64,000 bases of DNA from Paenibacillus peoriae (GCF_022531965.1 NZ_CP092831.1:5365001-5429000), one strand, 5' to 3'; positions 1-7,142 are shown, counted from the stretch's first letter. Notes: a model not told the origin generated them from the sequence alone. Numbers and translations: made by a program.

Positions 1-463
1 CAGCTTTGAGCAGGCCAACCGCCTTGCGCCAGGAAGTGAGAGTAGAAAAAGCAGAAAAGCCTGTTTCAAAACGGCGAATGCCCGCGAATAGACTGTCAAT
101 GGCTTTCACCTCAGTAGGAAACATGTTCTTGAGGAGCTGCACATACTCCTGAACATCGGACGGAATATCAATGTTCTGGCCTTCCCAACGAATGGAGTAA
201 GGGTGCTTTTTGCGGAGAGGAACAATTCGCTGGTCCGCATTACAGGCCTTCAGCATCTGACCAAAGCTTCCTTCCTCGAGTCCGCCGACACCATGCAAGG
301 AGACATCAAAAGTGTATCCCTTTCTTGTAAATTCAGTTGCGAAACCGCCAGGCAGAGTATGGCTCTCAAAAACAGCTGTTCGGTAACCGAGCGAAGAGAG
401 TCTTGCTGCACAGGATAAGCCACCCAATCCTGCACCGATGACAATAACATCATATTGGTTCAT
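1..463 (-). CDS. FAD/NAD(P)-dependent oxidoreductase, phytoene desaturase-like (N-terminal part)
   Basis: The gene starts at ATG 463 and runs off the left edge, so only about 154 N-terminal residues are visible. The protein opens with a classic dinucleotide-binding Rossmann motif (VIVIGAGLGGLSCAARL), followed by an acidic residue near the end of beta strand 2 (AVFES) and the LPGGFATEF segment, the pattern of FAD-dependent amine oxidase / phytoene desaturase-type enzymes. The substrate cannot be told from this part. The start is supported by an AAAGGGGGATGAA ribosome binding site just upstream. A perfect palindrome lies about 40 bases upstream of the start, suggesting control by a repressor. 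No neighbouring partner gene is visible. Confidence 0.8.
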   Translation of the reverse strand, partial: MNQYDVIVIGAGLGGLSCAARLSSLGYRTAVFESHTLPGGFATEFTRKGYTFDVSLHGVGGLEEGSFGQMLKACNADQRIVPLRKKHPYSIRWEGQNIDIPSDVQEYVQLLKNMFPTEVKAIDSLFAGIRRFETGFSAFSTLTSWRKAVGLLKA

Positions 464-499
464 GATTTCATCCCCCTTTTTTTAACATCGTTATATAAG

Positions 500-512
500 T
501 TAACAGTGTTAA
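500..512. promoter_or_regulatory. 13-bp palindrome, candidate repressor operator
   Basis: TTAACA-G-TGTTAA is a perfect inverted repeat in the upstream region of the oxidoreductase at 463. Size and symmetry are like TetR-family operators, but no such regulator is visible in the window. The function is inferred from position only. Confidence 0.4.
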
Positions 513-644
513 GTTAAGGAGATTATATACCATAATATTACCGTTGCGAAAGTAAAACTTTTTTAATAAAACATCAAAAAAATGTAGCGCTTTCACTTGT
601 CAGATTCCAATGAAGGTGCTATCCTTCAAGTGGGATTGTTACTG

Positions 645-695
645 AAAAGGCAAAACCCGAGTACACTTGTGTACCCGGAGTTTGCCTTTTTTTTT
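645..695 (+). terminator. Strong intrinsic terminator with no obvious upstream gene
   Basis: A roughly 21-bp stem (arms AAAGGCAAA...GTACAC and GTGTAC...TTTGCCTTT) is followed by nine T residues on the plus strand. No plus-strand gene ends before it in the window. The stretch 541-644 could therefore be an untranslated small transcript, or the stem may act as a boundary before the esterase gene. Confidence 0.7.
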
Positions 696-741
696 AATTT
701 GTATGGATTCCACAGCATACAGTTAACCATCCCGAACATGT

Positions 742-755
742 AGTAAGCGCTTTAA
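742..755. promoter_or_regulatory. cre-like CcpA site upstream of the esterase
   Basis: AGTAAGCGCTTTAA matches the cre consensus TGTAAGCGCTTTCA at 12 of 14 positions. It lies about 30 bases before the esterase start, a position where CcpA binding would block transcription. Carbon catabolite control is inferred from this match. Confidence 0.45.
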
Positions 756-783
756 AAAAATGACACCAAAGGAGATTAATCTC

Positions 784-2019
784 ATGCAAAGAAGACGTTT
801 TGCCCCTGTTTTATTATCTTTCGTGTTCCTGCTAACGATCTTTTTCCCATCCTCCAGCTCTGCCGCAGCAGCAACAGATGTCCCAGCGCCACAGGCTACC
901 CTGCTTACACAGGTACAGCCTTTGGGTGAAGTCGTTTCTGCTGTTGTACTGAAATACAGCACCAATATTGACGGGGCATCTTTATCCACGTCTAGCTTTC
1001 AGGTTCAATCTGTACTCAATGATGTATATACAGATAGAACCGTGACCGGTGTATATACCAATGATACTGGAGCCATCACCAACCGCAGCACTCATGGTAA
1101 ATATGTCGTGATTGAGCTGGATACACAAGATAAAAATGCAAGTACCCTTACTTACGATGCAACAAGCGCAGTTAACCGCATCAACACGTTGAATTATATT
1201 ATTAGTCAAAAGAAAGATATTGCAACTTCAAAGAAAACAGTCATCCCAGCCTCTGCACAGACTGTAAAAGCAACAGATAAAATTACACCGATCGTAGACG
1301 ATTTCCAAAAAAGCATCTTTGAAAATAAAGAAGGCTTCAAGCTGAACTACTTTACGTTTGAGCCTAAAGTTGAGCCCGGCAAAACCTACCCCCTGGTTGT
1401 ATTCCTGCACGGAAACGGCGAACGTGGTGACGGAAACGGAGTAAATTTGCTGGCAAACGCCGGAGCTGTTACTTGGGCTTCTCCTGAGCAGCAAGCCAAA
1501 CACCCATCCTTCGTAATCGCACCACAAAGCCCGATTGACTTGGAACATAAATTCATTTGGGCGGATGAACCACGCAACAGCGCTGTAGCCGATTTGGTAC
1601 GTGAAACAGCGTTAAAATACCCAATCGACACCGACCGAATCTATATTGTTGGTATTTCTCAAGGAGCTATGGGTACGTGGAGACTGCTGGAAAAGAATCT
1701 TGACTTGTTCGCCGCAGGTGTACCCATTGCCGGTTTGACCAACTATGAAAAAGCCGTTAACATGTATGCACCTGTCGATCCTAAACACGTTGAAGTACTG
1801 AAAAACGTTCCGATTTGGGCCTTCCATGCTGCAGACGACACCACAGTTAGTCCTAAAAACTCGCAAGAAATGGTAGCTGCCATAAAAGCACAAAACGGTA
1901 ACCTCATTCATTTTACTGAATACGAAGCAGGGATTATCAAACCTACAGGACACTTCTCCTGGGTACCGGCTCTGCAAAATCAGGATATGATTGAATGGCT
2001 GTTTGCACAAAAGAAATAA
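784..2019 (+). CDS. Secreted alpha/beta-hydrolase, esterase/peptidase-like
   Basis: The predicted 411-residue protein has a signal peptide (MQRRRF, a hydrophobic core, then an Ala-rich cleavage region by about residue 30). A beta-rich region of about 150 residues follows, like the N-terminal Ig-like domain of several Paenibacillus esterases. The C-terminal alpha/beta-hydrolase domain carries an HGNGERGDG oxyanion motif, the nucleophile elbow GISQG with Ser292, a likely acid in HAADDT (Asp351 or Asp352) and His390 in TGHFSW. It is likely an exported carboxylesterase or depolymerase-type enzyme; the substrate is unknown. ATG 784 is preferred over ATG 760 because AAAGGAG lies 9 bases before it and the signal peptide starts there. 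A cre-like site precedes it. Confidence 0.85.
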   Translation: MQRRRFAPVLLSFVFLLTIFFPSSSSAAAATDVPAPQATLLTQVQPLGEVVSAVVLKYSTNIDGASLSTSSFQVQSVLNDVYTDRTVTGVYTNDTGAITNRSTHGKYVVIELDTQDKNASTLTYDATSAVNRINTLNYIISQKKDIATSKKTVIPASAQTVKATDKITPIVDDFQKSIFENKEGFKLNYFTFEPKVEPGKTYPLVVFLHGNGERGDGNGVNLLANAGAVTWASPEQQAKHPSFVIAPQSPIDLEHKFIWADEPRNSAVADLVRETALKYPIDTDRIYIVGISQGAMGTWRLLEKNLDLFAAGVPIAGLTNYEKAVNMYAPVDPKHVEVLKNVPIWAFHAADDTTVSPKNSQEMVAAIKAQNGNLIHFTEYEAGIIKPTGHFSWVPALQNQDMIEWLFAQKK

Positions 2020-2061
2020 ATGTACAGGCCTGTTGATTAACCACTAAATGGTAAAAGTAAA

Positions 2062-2117
2062 GTCGCCCACCTTTCAGTTGGTTTGTACCCTTACAAACCA
2101 ACTGAAAGGTGGGCGAC
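2062..2117. repeat. Perfect 26-bp inverted repeat with 4-base loop
   Basis: The arms at 2062-2087 and 2092-2117 are perfectly complementary around the loop CCCT. No T tract follows in either direction, so it is not a standard intrinsic terminator. It sits just after the esterase gene and four bases before a short reading frame at 2121. It may be a transcription-end structure, a protein-binding cruciform or the remains of a mobile element. Confidence 0.75.
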
Positions 2118-2120
2118 TCC

Positions 2121-2255
2121 ATGAAAAAGTCTATTACGATCCCAACGATTCTTCAATCCATTCCGCTAGCCTGTGGGGTGGTTCATACGTATTCAGTCCT
2201 GCGCAAACAGCTTTATAGTCTAAGGCACTACCTCTGCTTCTTTTACTTCCTCTAG
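2121..2255 (+). CDS. Doubtful 44-residue ORF after the inverted repeat
   Basis: ATG 2121 opens a 44-residue frame (MKKSITIPTILQSI...) directly after the perfect inverted repeat at 2062-2117. No good ribosome binding site precedes it other than purines within the repeat arm. No family is recognised. It could be a leader peptide, a fragment of a decayed gene or chance. Confidence 0.2.
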   Translation: MKKSITIPTILQSIPLACGVVHTYSVLRKQLYSLRHYLCFFYFL

Positions 2256-2315
2256 GCTATATTAACTTTACTGCTTTCATTGCCTGCATTACACACATCA
2301 TTACGCTTCATTTGC

Positions 2316-2984
2316 TCAAGTCTTCCTTCTCGCAACAAGCAGCATAATAAATGAAATTAAGACAATGGCAATCGTCCACGCCCAGGCCATCGTCTGATTC
2401 CCTGCATCGACAGCTACATAGATCGCCGTAGGTACCGTCTGCGTCTTATTCGGAATGTTCCCGGCAATCATCAGCGTCGCTCCAAACTCGCCAAGCGACC
2501 GTGCGAAGCCCAGTATCGCGGCAGTCAGCAGTGAAGGATAGGACAGCGGCAGCGTAATGTAGCGAAACATCTGCCATTCGCCAGCCCCTGCCGATCTGGC
2601 CGAGTCCTCCAGTGAACGGTCCACCGCATCGAATGCCGTCTTCATTGTCTGATAGACGAGCGGGAATGCCACCACGATAGACGCCAGCACCGCCGCCCAC
2701 CAGGAGAAGATGACTGACGCGTGGAACAGCCATTCGATCCATTGTCCTAACCAGCTTCGACGTCCCAGAATGACCAGGAGCAGGAACCCGACTACCGTCG
2801 GAGGCAGCACCAATGGAAGCATGAAAATGGTCTCCAGCACCAGCTTACCACGTATGCGGCTTCGCCTTATCCAGCGGGCCGCCAGTACTCCTAGGACCAG
2901 CACGATCACACAGGACAGAGAAGCGACCTGCAGGGATAGCTGTACCGGAGGCCAAAATTCCGCCCAATTCACAGCAGTCAACAA
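2316..2984 (-). CDS. modB: Molybdate ABC transporter permease ModB
   Basis: The 222-residue integral membrane protein has the usual arrangement of a ModB permease: about five or six hydrophobic segments and the cytoplasmic EAA loop (DSARSAGAGEWQMFRYITLPLSYPSLL, AILGFARSLGEFGATLMIAGN), which docks the ATPase. It forms the membrane channel for molybdate or tungstate uptake together with ModA. It directly follows modA with no gap, so both are surely co-transcribed. No modC ATPase follows within the window: nothing convincing is encoded on the minus strand between 2315 and the oxidoreductase. The ATPase must be encoded elsewhere or be shared. Confidence 0.93.
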   Translation of the reverse strand: MLTAVNWAEFWPPVQLSLQVASLSCVIVLVLGVLAARWIRRSRIRGKLVLETIFMLPLVLPPTVVGFLLLVILGRRSWLGQWIEWLFHASVIFSWWAAVLASIVVAFPLVYQTMKTAFDAVDRSLEDSARSAGAGEWQMFRYITLPLSYPSLLTAAILGFARSLGEFGATLMIAGNIPNKTQTVPTAIYVAVDAGNQTMAWAWTIAIVLISFIMLLVARRKT

Positions 2985-3845
2985 CTATTCCGCCTTACGG
3001 AAGCCGTACTTTTCCATCACCTGGAGCGCAGACTCGGTTTGCAAATAATCGTAGAATTGACGTGCATCCTCCTCATGACTTGTGGCAGCTACCAAACCGA
3101 GCGGATAGGTAATCGGAGAATGAAGCTTGGAGTCCACTGTTAACGCAATGCTTGTATCCTTCGTGGAAAGTGCATCCGTCTTGTATACGAAGCCCGCATC
3201 CGCGTTACCTGTTGCTACGTACTGCAGCACCTGTCGCACATCCTTGGCTTGTACCAGCTTCGGCTCCAATTCACTCCACAGCTTTTGATTCGTTAACGCT
3301 TCCTGTGCATATTTCCCCGCAGGCACACTGTCAGGAATGCCAATCGCGACTGTCTTGATGTCTTGTCCCTTCAGGTCATCCAGTTTCTTGAGCGCCACTC
3401 CATCCTTAGCAGGAACGACTAATACCAGATCATTCGCGAGCAACGTGCTGCTCTTCTTGACAAGGGCTTTTCCCTCAAGCGCCTTCATGCTGGAGGTAGA
3501 GGCAGAGATAAAGACGTCTGCGGGCGCTCCTTGCTCAATCTGACGCTGAAGTGCACCGGAGGCGCCGAAGTTAAAGTTCAGCTTCACATTCGGGTGCTCC
3601 CGCTCATATCCGGTCTTAATCTCATTCAGGGCGTCCGTCAGGCTTGCCGCTGCAGAGATCGTCAACTCCACCTGTTGCTGGTCCGGTGCCTTCGTGCCTG
3701 CTGTATTCTCCGTTGTTGTTTGTGCTGCTGTTGCCGCCGGCTCTACAGGAGCTGCGGGCGCAGCACTCTGGGAACCGCAAGCAACTAACACCACTAGTGC
3801 CCATATAGCTACTAGACTTCCAATCGTAGACTTGATTCTTCTCAA
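2985..3845 (-). CDS. modA: Molybdate-binding lipoprotein ModA
   Basis: Extracellular substrate-binding lipoprotein of about 286 residues with a lipobox (LVVLVACGS), an Ala/Pro/Thr-rich linker, then the ModA fold. Motifs include ISAAASLTDALNEI, NFGASGALQRQIEQGAPADVFISAS and ATGNADAGFVYKTDA, which bind the oxyanion in this family. It captures molybdate for ModB. No ATG start fits. I prefer TTG 3845, seven bases after GGGGG, over TTG 3863, which has no ribosome binding site. The upstream region shared with the divergent regulator contains a perfect 8+8 palindrome at 3871-3892. Confidence 0.92.
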   Translation of the reverse strand: MRRIKSTIGSLVAIWALVVLVACGSQSAAPAAPVEPAATAAQTTTENTAGTKAPDQQQVELTISAAASLTDALNEIKTGYEREHPNVKLNFNFGASGALQRQIEQGAPADVFISASTSSMKALEGKALVKKSSTLLANDLVLVVPAKDGVALKKLDDLKGQDIKTVAIGIPDSVPAGKYAQEALTNQKLWSELEPKLVQAKDVRQVLQYVATGNADAGFVYKTDALSTKDTSIALTVDSKLHSPITYPLGLVAATSHEEDARQFYDYLQTESALQVMEKYGFRKAE

Positions 3846-3870
3846 ATTCCATCCCCCGTTCAATCATGTT

Positions 3871-3892
3871 TAGTTATAATTAGATATAACTA
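3871..3892. promoter_or_regulatory. Palindrome TAGTTATA-N6-TATAACTA, candidate molybdate operator
   Basis: Perfect inverted repeat with 8-base arms in the divergent modA / regulator intergenic region, about 25 bases from the modA start. Its GTTATA...TATAAC core resembles the half-sites known for enterobacterial ModE operators, though the regulator here is of a different fold. Likely bound by the product of 4116-5078; this is inference. Confidence 0.5.
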
Positions 3893-4115
3893 GTATAAAT
3901 TCATATCTCATTATAGCTATGAAGGTAATCCTTGTAAACCACCAAAGAGCAGTTGGCAAGTATCACTTATGCCTGTTTAGAAGCTTGATGTTCCTGACTT
4001 TTTCGCCAGCCTCTGTTATGCCAGATGATTTGGTGTACAATATATGAGACACTGTGCATGATACATCACAGAAATTGATACATTTCAATCATACTGTTAT
4101 TAATGGAGGTCTACT

Positions 4116-5078
4116 ATGAATTCTCCTGTATCCTATACGACTGAGGAAATAGCCAAGCTACTGAAGATATCCAAGCTGACCGTCTATGATCTGATCAAAA
4201 AAGGAGAGATCCCCTCGTACCGGGTAGGTAAGCAAATGCGGGTGGATGCCAGTGATCTCGAAGCTTACAAGCAGCGCTCCAAAAGCCAACTGCTGAAGCA
4301 CGACCCATCACCCCCACCCATATCCATGATGATCCCGCCGCATTCGCTATCCGGCGGTTCGACGCAGAATTCCAGTACAGCAGTCATTACTGGCCAGGAT
4401 ATCAGCCTCGACATTCTCGTCAAGCATCTTGAGAGCCAACAGACGTCCATTCGCCCGCTCCGCTCATATGGGGGTAGTCTGGACAGTCTCATCTCTATGT
4501 ACCAGGGCAAAGCAGACATCGTCAGTACGCATCTGTGGGACGGCGACAGCGGTGAGTATAATTTGCCTTATATTCGCAAAATTCTGAACGGCTTCTCGTA
4601 CCTCGTCATCCGTCTGTTATCCCGGCAAGCAGGGCTGTATGTCCAGACAGGGAATCCTTATGGTTTGCAGGGCTGGAAGGACTTGGCGCTTCCGGGGCTG
4701 CGTTTGGCGAATCGCGAGAAGGGCTCCGGCGCGCGCATCCTGCTCGACGAGCAGCTTCGTCTTCATCACATAGACCGCACTGCCTTGCTCGGATATGAAG
4801 ACGAATCGACGCATCATATGGCTGTAGCAGGCAAGGTCGCCTCCGGCGAAGCCGATGTTGGTATCGGAATCGAGAAGGCCGCCAGTATTGTGGGGTCCGT
4901 GCAGTTTATTCCACTCATTCAGGAGCAGTACGATATCGTCATGCTGCGCACACCAGAGCGACAGGAATGGATTGATCTTATATTGCAGATTCTTCATTCG
5001 GACAGCTTCCGGCGGGAACTGGGAGCCATTCAGGGATATGACCTTTCTGAGACAGGAAAGACCTTGCTAGAGACATAG
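4116..5078 (+). CDS. Excisionase-type HTH / periplasmic-binding-like transcriptional regulator
   Basis: 320 residues. The N-terminus (about 5-55) is a MerR/excisionase-type helix-turn-helix (YTTEEIAKLLKISKLTVYDLIKKGEIPSYRVGKQMRV). A Pro/Ser-rich linker follows, then from about residue 90 to the end a domain resembling ModA-like periplasmic binding proteins (GSLDSLISMYQGKADIVSTHLWDGDSGEYN, REKGSGARILLDEQL, VASGEADVGIGIEKAA). The architecture is a one-component sensor that binds a ligand in the cytoplasm. Divergence from modAB suggests it senses molybdate and controls modAB. It starts at ATG 4116 after a good GGAGG. Confidence 0.85.
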   Translation: MNSPVSYTTEEIAKLLKISKLTVYDLIKKGEIPSYRVGKQMRVDASDLEAYKQRSKSQLLKHDPSPPPISMMIPPHSLSGGSTQNSSTAVITGQDISLDILVKHLESQQTSIRPLRSYGGSLDSLISMYQGKADIVSTHLWDGDSGEYNLPYIRKILNGFSYLVIRLLSRQAGLYVQTGNPYGLQGWKDLALPGLRLANREKGSGARILLDEQLRLHHIDRTALLGYEDESTHHMAVAGKVASGEADVGIGIEKAASIVGSVQFIPLIQEQYDIVMLRTPERQEWIDLILQILHSDSFRRELGAIQGYDLSETGKTLLET

Positions 5079-5307
5079 TCCTAAGTACAAAACAACGTTC
5101 AGGAACAGTCTTCCTGAGCGTTGGAGTCTATTATGGAACTAAATGTCGCTGTTAATGCTGAACGACTATAATGAAAATCAATGTAGCTTAGCAGGAGTAA
5201 GCCTCGGGAGCAGGCTTGCCAAGCGCAGGGAAAATCTCGTCCAACTACTTCAATAGCAAATTGCACATGATATAAAAAGAATATATGAGTTTGGCTCATA
5301 CAGTTCT
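5079..5307. other. Intergenic stretch with one terminator-like stem
   Basis: After the regulator gene an inverted repeat at 5093-5123 (CAACGTTCAGGAA / TTCCTGAGCGTTG) can form a stem without a good T tract and probably ends the regulator transcript. Nothing else that can be supported was seen here. Confidence 0.5.
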
Positions 5308-5349
5308 AAAAATAAAAGCGCCAGAACGGTTCGAAACCCGCCTGGCGCT
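5308..5349 (-). terminator. Intrinsic terminator of the Fur-box transcript
   Basis: On the minus strand AGCGCCAG...CTGGCGCT is followed by TTTTATTTTT. It lies about 170 bases downstream of the 35-codon frame at 5477-5584 and about 320 bases from the predicted transcription start, defining a short transcript. Confidence 0.75.
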
Positions 5350-5476
5350 ATATTTATTGCATCAAAAAAAGGCACCTGCCTTCCTGTGTCCACCATCAGG
5401 AGAGCAAGTGCAAAATAAAACGAGGAGACTAAAAAATTTGACACTGATATTGCCATTTGCAGTTAACTTGGAACCT

Positions 5477-5584
5477 CTAACTCGCGCGCTTCGCAGCTTT
5501 GAGCGTTCTCAAAGCTCGTCTACGCGTTACCTTATGAGGACAGCTGGGCTGTCTTCGGGCAGTTGCCACATCTTCTCTCGCCAT
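5477..5584 (-). CDS. Small basic protein (35 aa) in a Fur-box-controlled transcript
   Basis: A 35-codon frame starts at ATG 5584 with GGTGGGG nine bases upstream. The peptide begins MAREDVATARRQPS and ends TLKAAKRAS; it has 8 Arg, 3 Lys and only 2 acidic residues, so it is strongly basic. It is the best frame in a transcript that starts at a sigma-A promoter (TTGCAT, 17 bases, TATAAT) overlapped by a Fur box and ends at a terminator near 5308. Bacillus subtilis has Fur-controlled small basic proteins (FbpA, FbpB, FbpC) that act with the sRNA FsrA; the size, charge and control here are similar, but no sequence homology is claimed. A non-coding role for the transcript is also possible. Confidence 0.45.
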   Translation of the reverse strand: MAREDVATARRQPSCPHKVTRRRALRTLKAAKRAS

Positions 5585-5646
5585 GTGTACATACCCCACC
5601 CTATTCACTTAGGCTCATATTGGGAGTCTGTGCCTAAAGACTTAAA

Positions 5647-5667
5647 TGATTATGATTCTCATTATCA
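5647..5667 (-). promoter_or_regulatory. Double overlapping Fur box
   Basis: On the minus strand TGATAATGAGAATCATAATCA contains two overlapping 7-1-7 Fur boxes, each matching TGATAATNATTATCA with two mismatches. It covers the expected start point of the promoter just upstream, so iron-loaded Fur should block this transcript. Confidence 0.7.
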
Positions 5668-5673
5668 TTTAAG

Positions 5674-5702
5674 ATTATATAATTAAATCTACTAGAATGC
5701 AA
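5674..5702 (-). promoter_or_regulatory. Sigma-A promoter TTGCAT-17-TATAAT
   Basis: On the minus strand TTGCAT (5702-5697) and TATAAT (5679-5674) are separated by 17 bases. The -10 box lies six bases before the Fur box. It should drive the short minus-strand transcript that ends near 5308. Confidence 0.65.
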
Positions 5703-5741
5703 AAGCATTTGGGGAAATATGTACCTTTATTACGGCAGTGT

Positions 5742-6167
5742 TCATTTCACCCTTTTACGCTTCTGTGTTACATTATATAAATAAGACGAGAACAAAAATT
5801 CGAAGCTGAATTTATGTTCGCCATTTTTCCATAGTTCTTTATTCCGAACTAAATCAAAGTCTATATCTTCTCGACATGTGTTCCATAACAACTCGTCTGT
5901 AAGAAAACTTAATGCATCCATGTTGCGCAACCGTTCGACTAACTCGGTAATCACATCTATGTCCTCACGTTGTACATATCTGGCAAGAGTGATGCTGCCT
6001 GTATCGCCATCAACATATAGATGTGAATGATGTCTTCCCTTTTTTACATGTCGAAGAGTAAGCACGCTATTGTCGATCATCATGACGCCCTCAAAAAGCT
6101 CATACATATGCGGAAGATCACAGGGACCAAGAATGACACTTACTTTTTCAAAATTACCTTTGTTCAT
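5742..6167 (-). CDS. Hypothetical protein, 141 aa
   Basis: A 141-residue soluble protein of no recognised family. It has no signal peptide or membrane segment. Features are a mixed alpha/beta composition, a basic C-terminal tail (NVTQKRKRVK) and several aromatic residues near the end. The start ATG 6167 has GGGAGC upstream. It is divergent from the mini-HTH gene at 6334, with AT-rich imperfect repeats between them, so that HTH protein may control it. Coding confidence rests on length, start signal and lack of a better frame. Confidence 0.6.
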   Translation of the reverse strand: MNKGNFEKVSVILGPCDLPHMYELFEGVMMIDNSVLTLRHVKKGRHHSHLYVDGDTGSITLARYVQREDIDVITELVERLRNMDALSFLTDELLWNTCREDIDFDLVRNKELWKNGEHKFSFEFLFSSYLYNVTQKRKRVK

Positions 6168-6234
6168 TTAGATTAGCTCCCTTCACATCTATTAAATCGG
6201 TCTTTACTAAAGATTAGATTTGTAAATTTTATAA

Positions 6235-6294
6235 CCTTTTAAGATTAACCTTTGTAGTTATTTTATATCCTTTGAAGATAAACTTAAATAGTTA
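6235..6294. repeat. Imperfect 26-bp direct repeat upstream of the mini-HTH gene
   Basis: Segments 6235-6260 and 6269-6294 (both CCTTT-AAGAT...TAGTTA) agree at about 20 of 26 positions and are offset by 34 bases. They lie between two divergent genes and just before an HTH gene, the usual place for operators of an autoregulated repressor. Confidence 0.4.
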
Positions 6295-6333
6295 ATGCTA
6301 TTTCTATTTAAATTTCTATAATGAGGTGTATGT

Positions 6334-6576
6334 ATGGGAATTGTTTTTAAACTTGAAGAATTACTTCGAGAAATCGGGATTACTAAAAATGCTCTCGCTC
6401 GTGAGGCAAAAATCAGACCTAATACCATCTATGAGATGTGTAACAATACATCCAAGCGAATCGAATTTAAAACATTTAATACCGTGATGGAAACACTGAT
6501 TCGGCTCTCTGGTCGTCCATTAACCCTACATGATGTTCTCGAATATATACCTGAGAATGAATCAGAGAAACACTGA
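6334..6576 (+). CDS. Mini helix-turn-helix (Xre/Cro-like) regulator 1
   Basis: 80 residues, nearly all one HTH domain: the core reads ITKNALAREAKIRPNTIYEMCNN with the second helix KNALAREA and recognition helix RPNTIYEM, like compact Xre/Cro-type proteins. The C-terminal part (LTLHDVLEYIPENE) is shared with the next gene at 6719, showing that the two are paralogs. ATG 6334 follows GAGGTG. It probably acts as a small DNA-binding repressor; the target is unknown but direct repeats lie just upstream. Confidence 0.75.
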   Translation: MGIVFKLEELLREIGITKNALAREAKIRPNTIYEMCNNTSKRIEFKTFNTVMETLIRLSGRPLTLHDVLEYIPENESEKH

Positions 6577-6718
6577 TACATTCACAGAATAGTCCGCTGC
6601 ATCTTATATCTCTGCCCCTGGCAGGGATATTTTTCCCCTTGTTATTTAGCATAATTGTTATCATTATTTCAGAGTACGTGTGACTAGAATCTATACTGAT
6701 AAAGGAGTATTTTCCATC

Positions 6719-7048
6719 ATGAATGTTCATGAGAGATATCATTTTAAACTTGGCGATATTTTAGAAGAACTTGATATTTCCCGAAATAAACTAGCCGTAG
6801 AAGCAAAAATACGTCCGGCTACTGTAATAGATATGGTAAATGGCAAAACCAAAAGACTTGAATTAGAAACACTTGTCCATATACTTGATGCTTTGAACAG
6901 AATTGCCCATCAACGAAGATTTTCAAGGACTATTACTCTTGCTGATATTATAGAATACATTCCTGAAGATGGAATTGAGAGACAGTGGGACTGTAACATG
7001 AGAATGAGGATTACTACTAGCCCAGTGGGCATTTCCATGACAATTTAA
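6719..7048 (+). CDS. Mini helix-turn-helix (Xre/Cro-like) regulator 2
   Basis: 109 residues. It is a paralog of the gene at 6334: both share FKL..(I/L)L.E..I(S/T)(K/R)N.LA.EAKIRP.T and an (L/I)xYIPE segment. Here the HTH reads ISRNKLAVEAKIRPATVIDMVNG. The C-terminus has an extra tail of about 25 residues (RQWDCNMRMRITTS...) with no recognised motif, possibly from loss of an earlier stop. I choose ATG 6719 because AAAGGAG (6701-6707) precedes it. It probably regulates transcription; partner and target are unknown. Confidence 0.72.
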   Translation: MNVHERYHFKLGDILEELDISRNKLAVEAKIRPATVIDMVNGKTKRLELETLVHILDALNRIAHQRRFSRTITLADIIEYIPEDGIERQWDCNMRMRITTSPVGISMTI

Positions 7049-7079
7049 GAGGTTGCTAAAGCCCCTTTTTCCCCATATT

Positions 7080-7115
7080 AAAGAAGCGTTGGGCTTGTTG
7101 TCCCAACGCTTCTTT
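7080..7115. terminator. Bidirectional stem-loop between convergent genes
   Basis: AAAGAAGCGTTGGG and CCCAACGCTTCTTT form a perfect 14-bp stem with an 8-base loop between the mini-HTH gene and the convergent ABC operon. The arms end in T/A runs on both strands, so it can end transcripts from either side. Confidence 0.7.
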
Positions 7116-7142
7116 ATGCTAAAACAACAACTTATACTATGA

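Noticed and set aside
583..596. TGTAGCGCTTTCA as a cre site
   Set aside because: One base is missing in the left half compared with the cre consensus, so the two halves are out of phase. The site at 742-755 fits better.
5250..5456. 68-codon hydrophobic frame on the minus strand
   Set aside because: It runs through the terminator at 5308-5349 and has no ribosome binding site, so it is likely chance.
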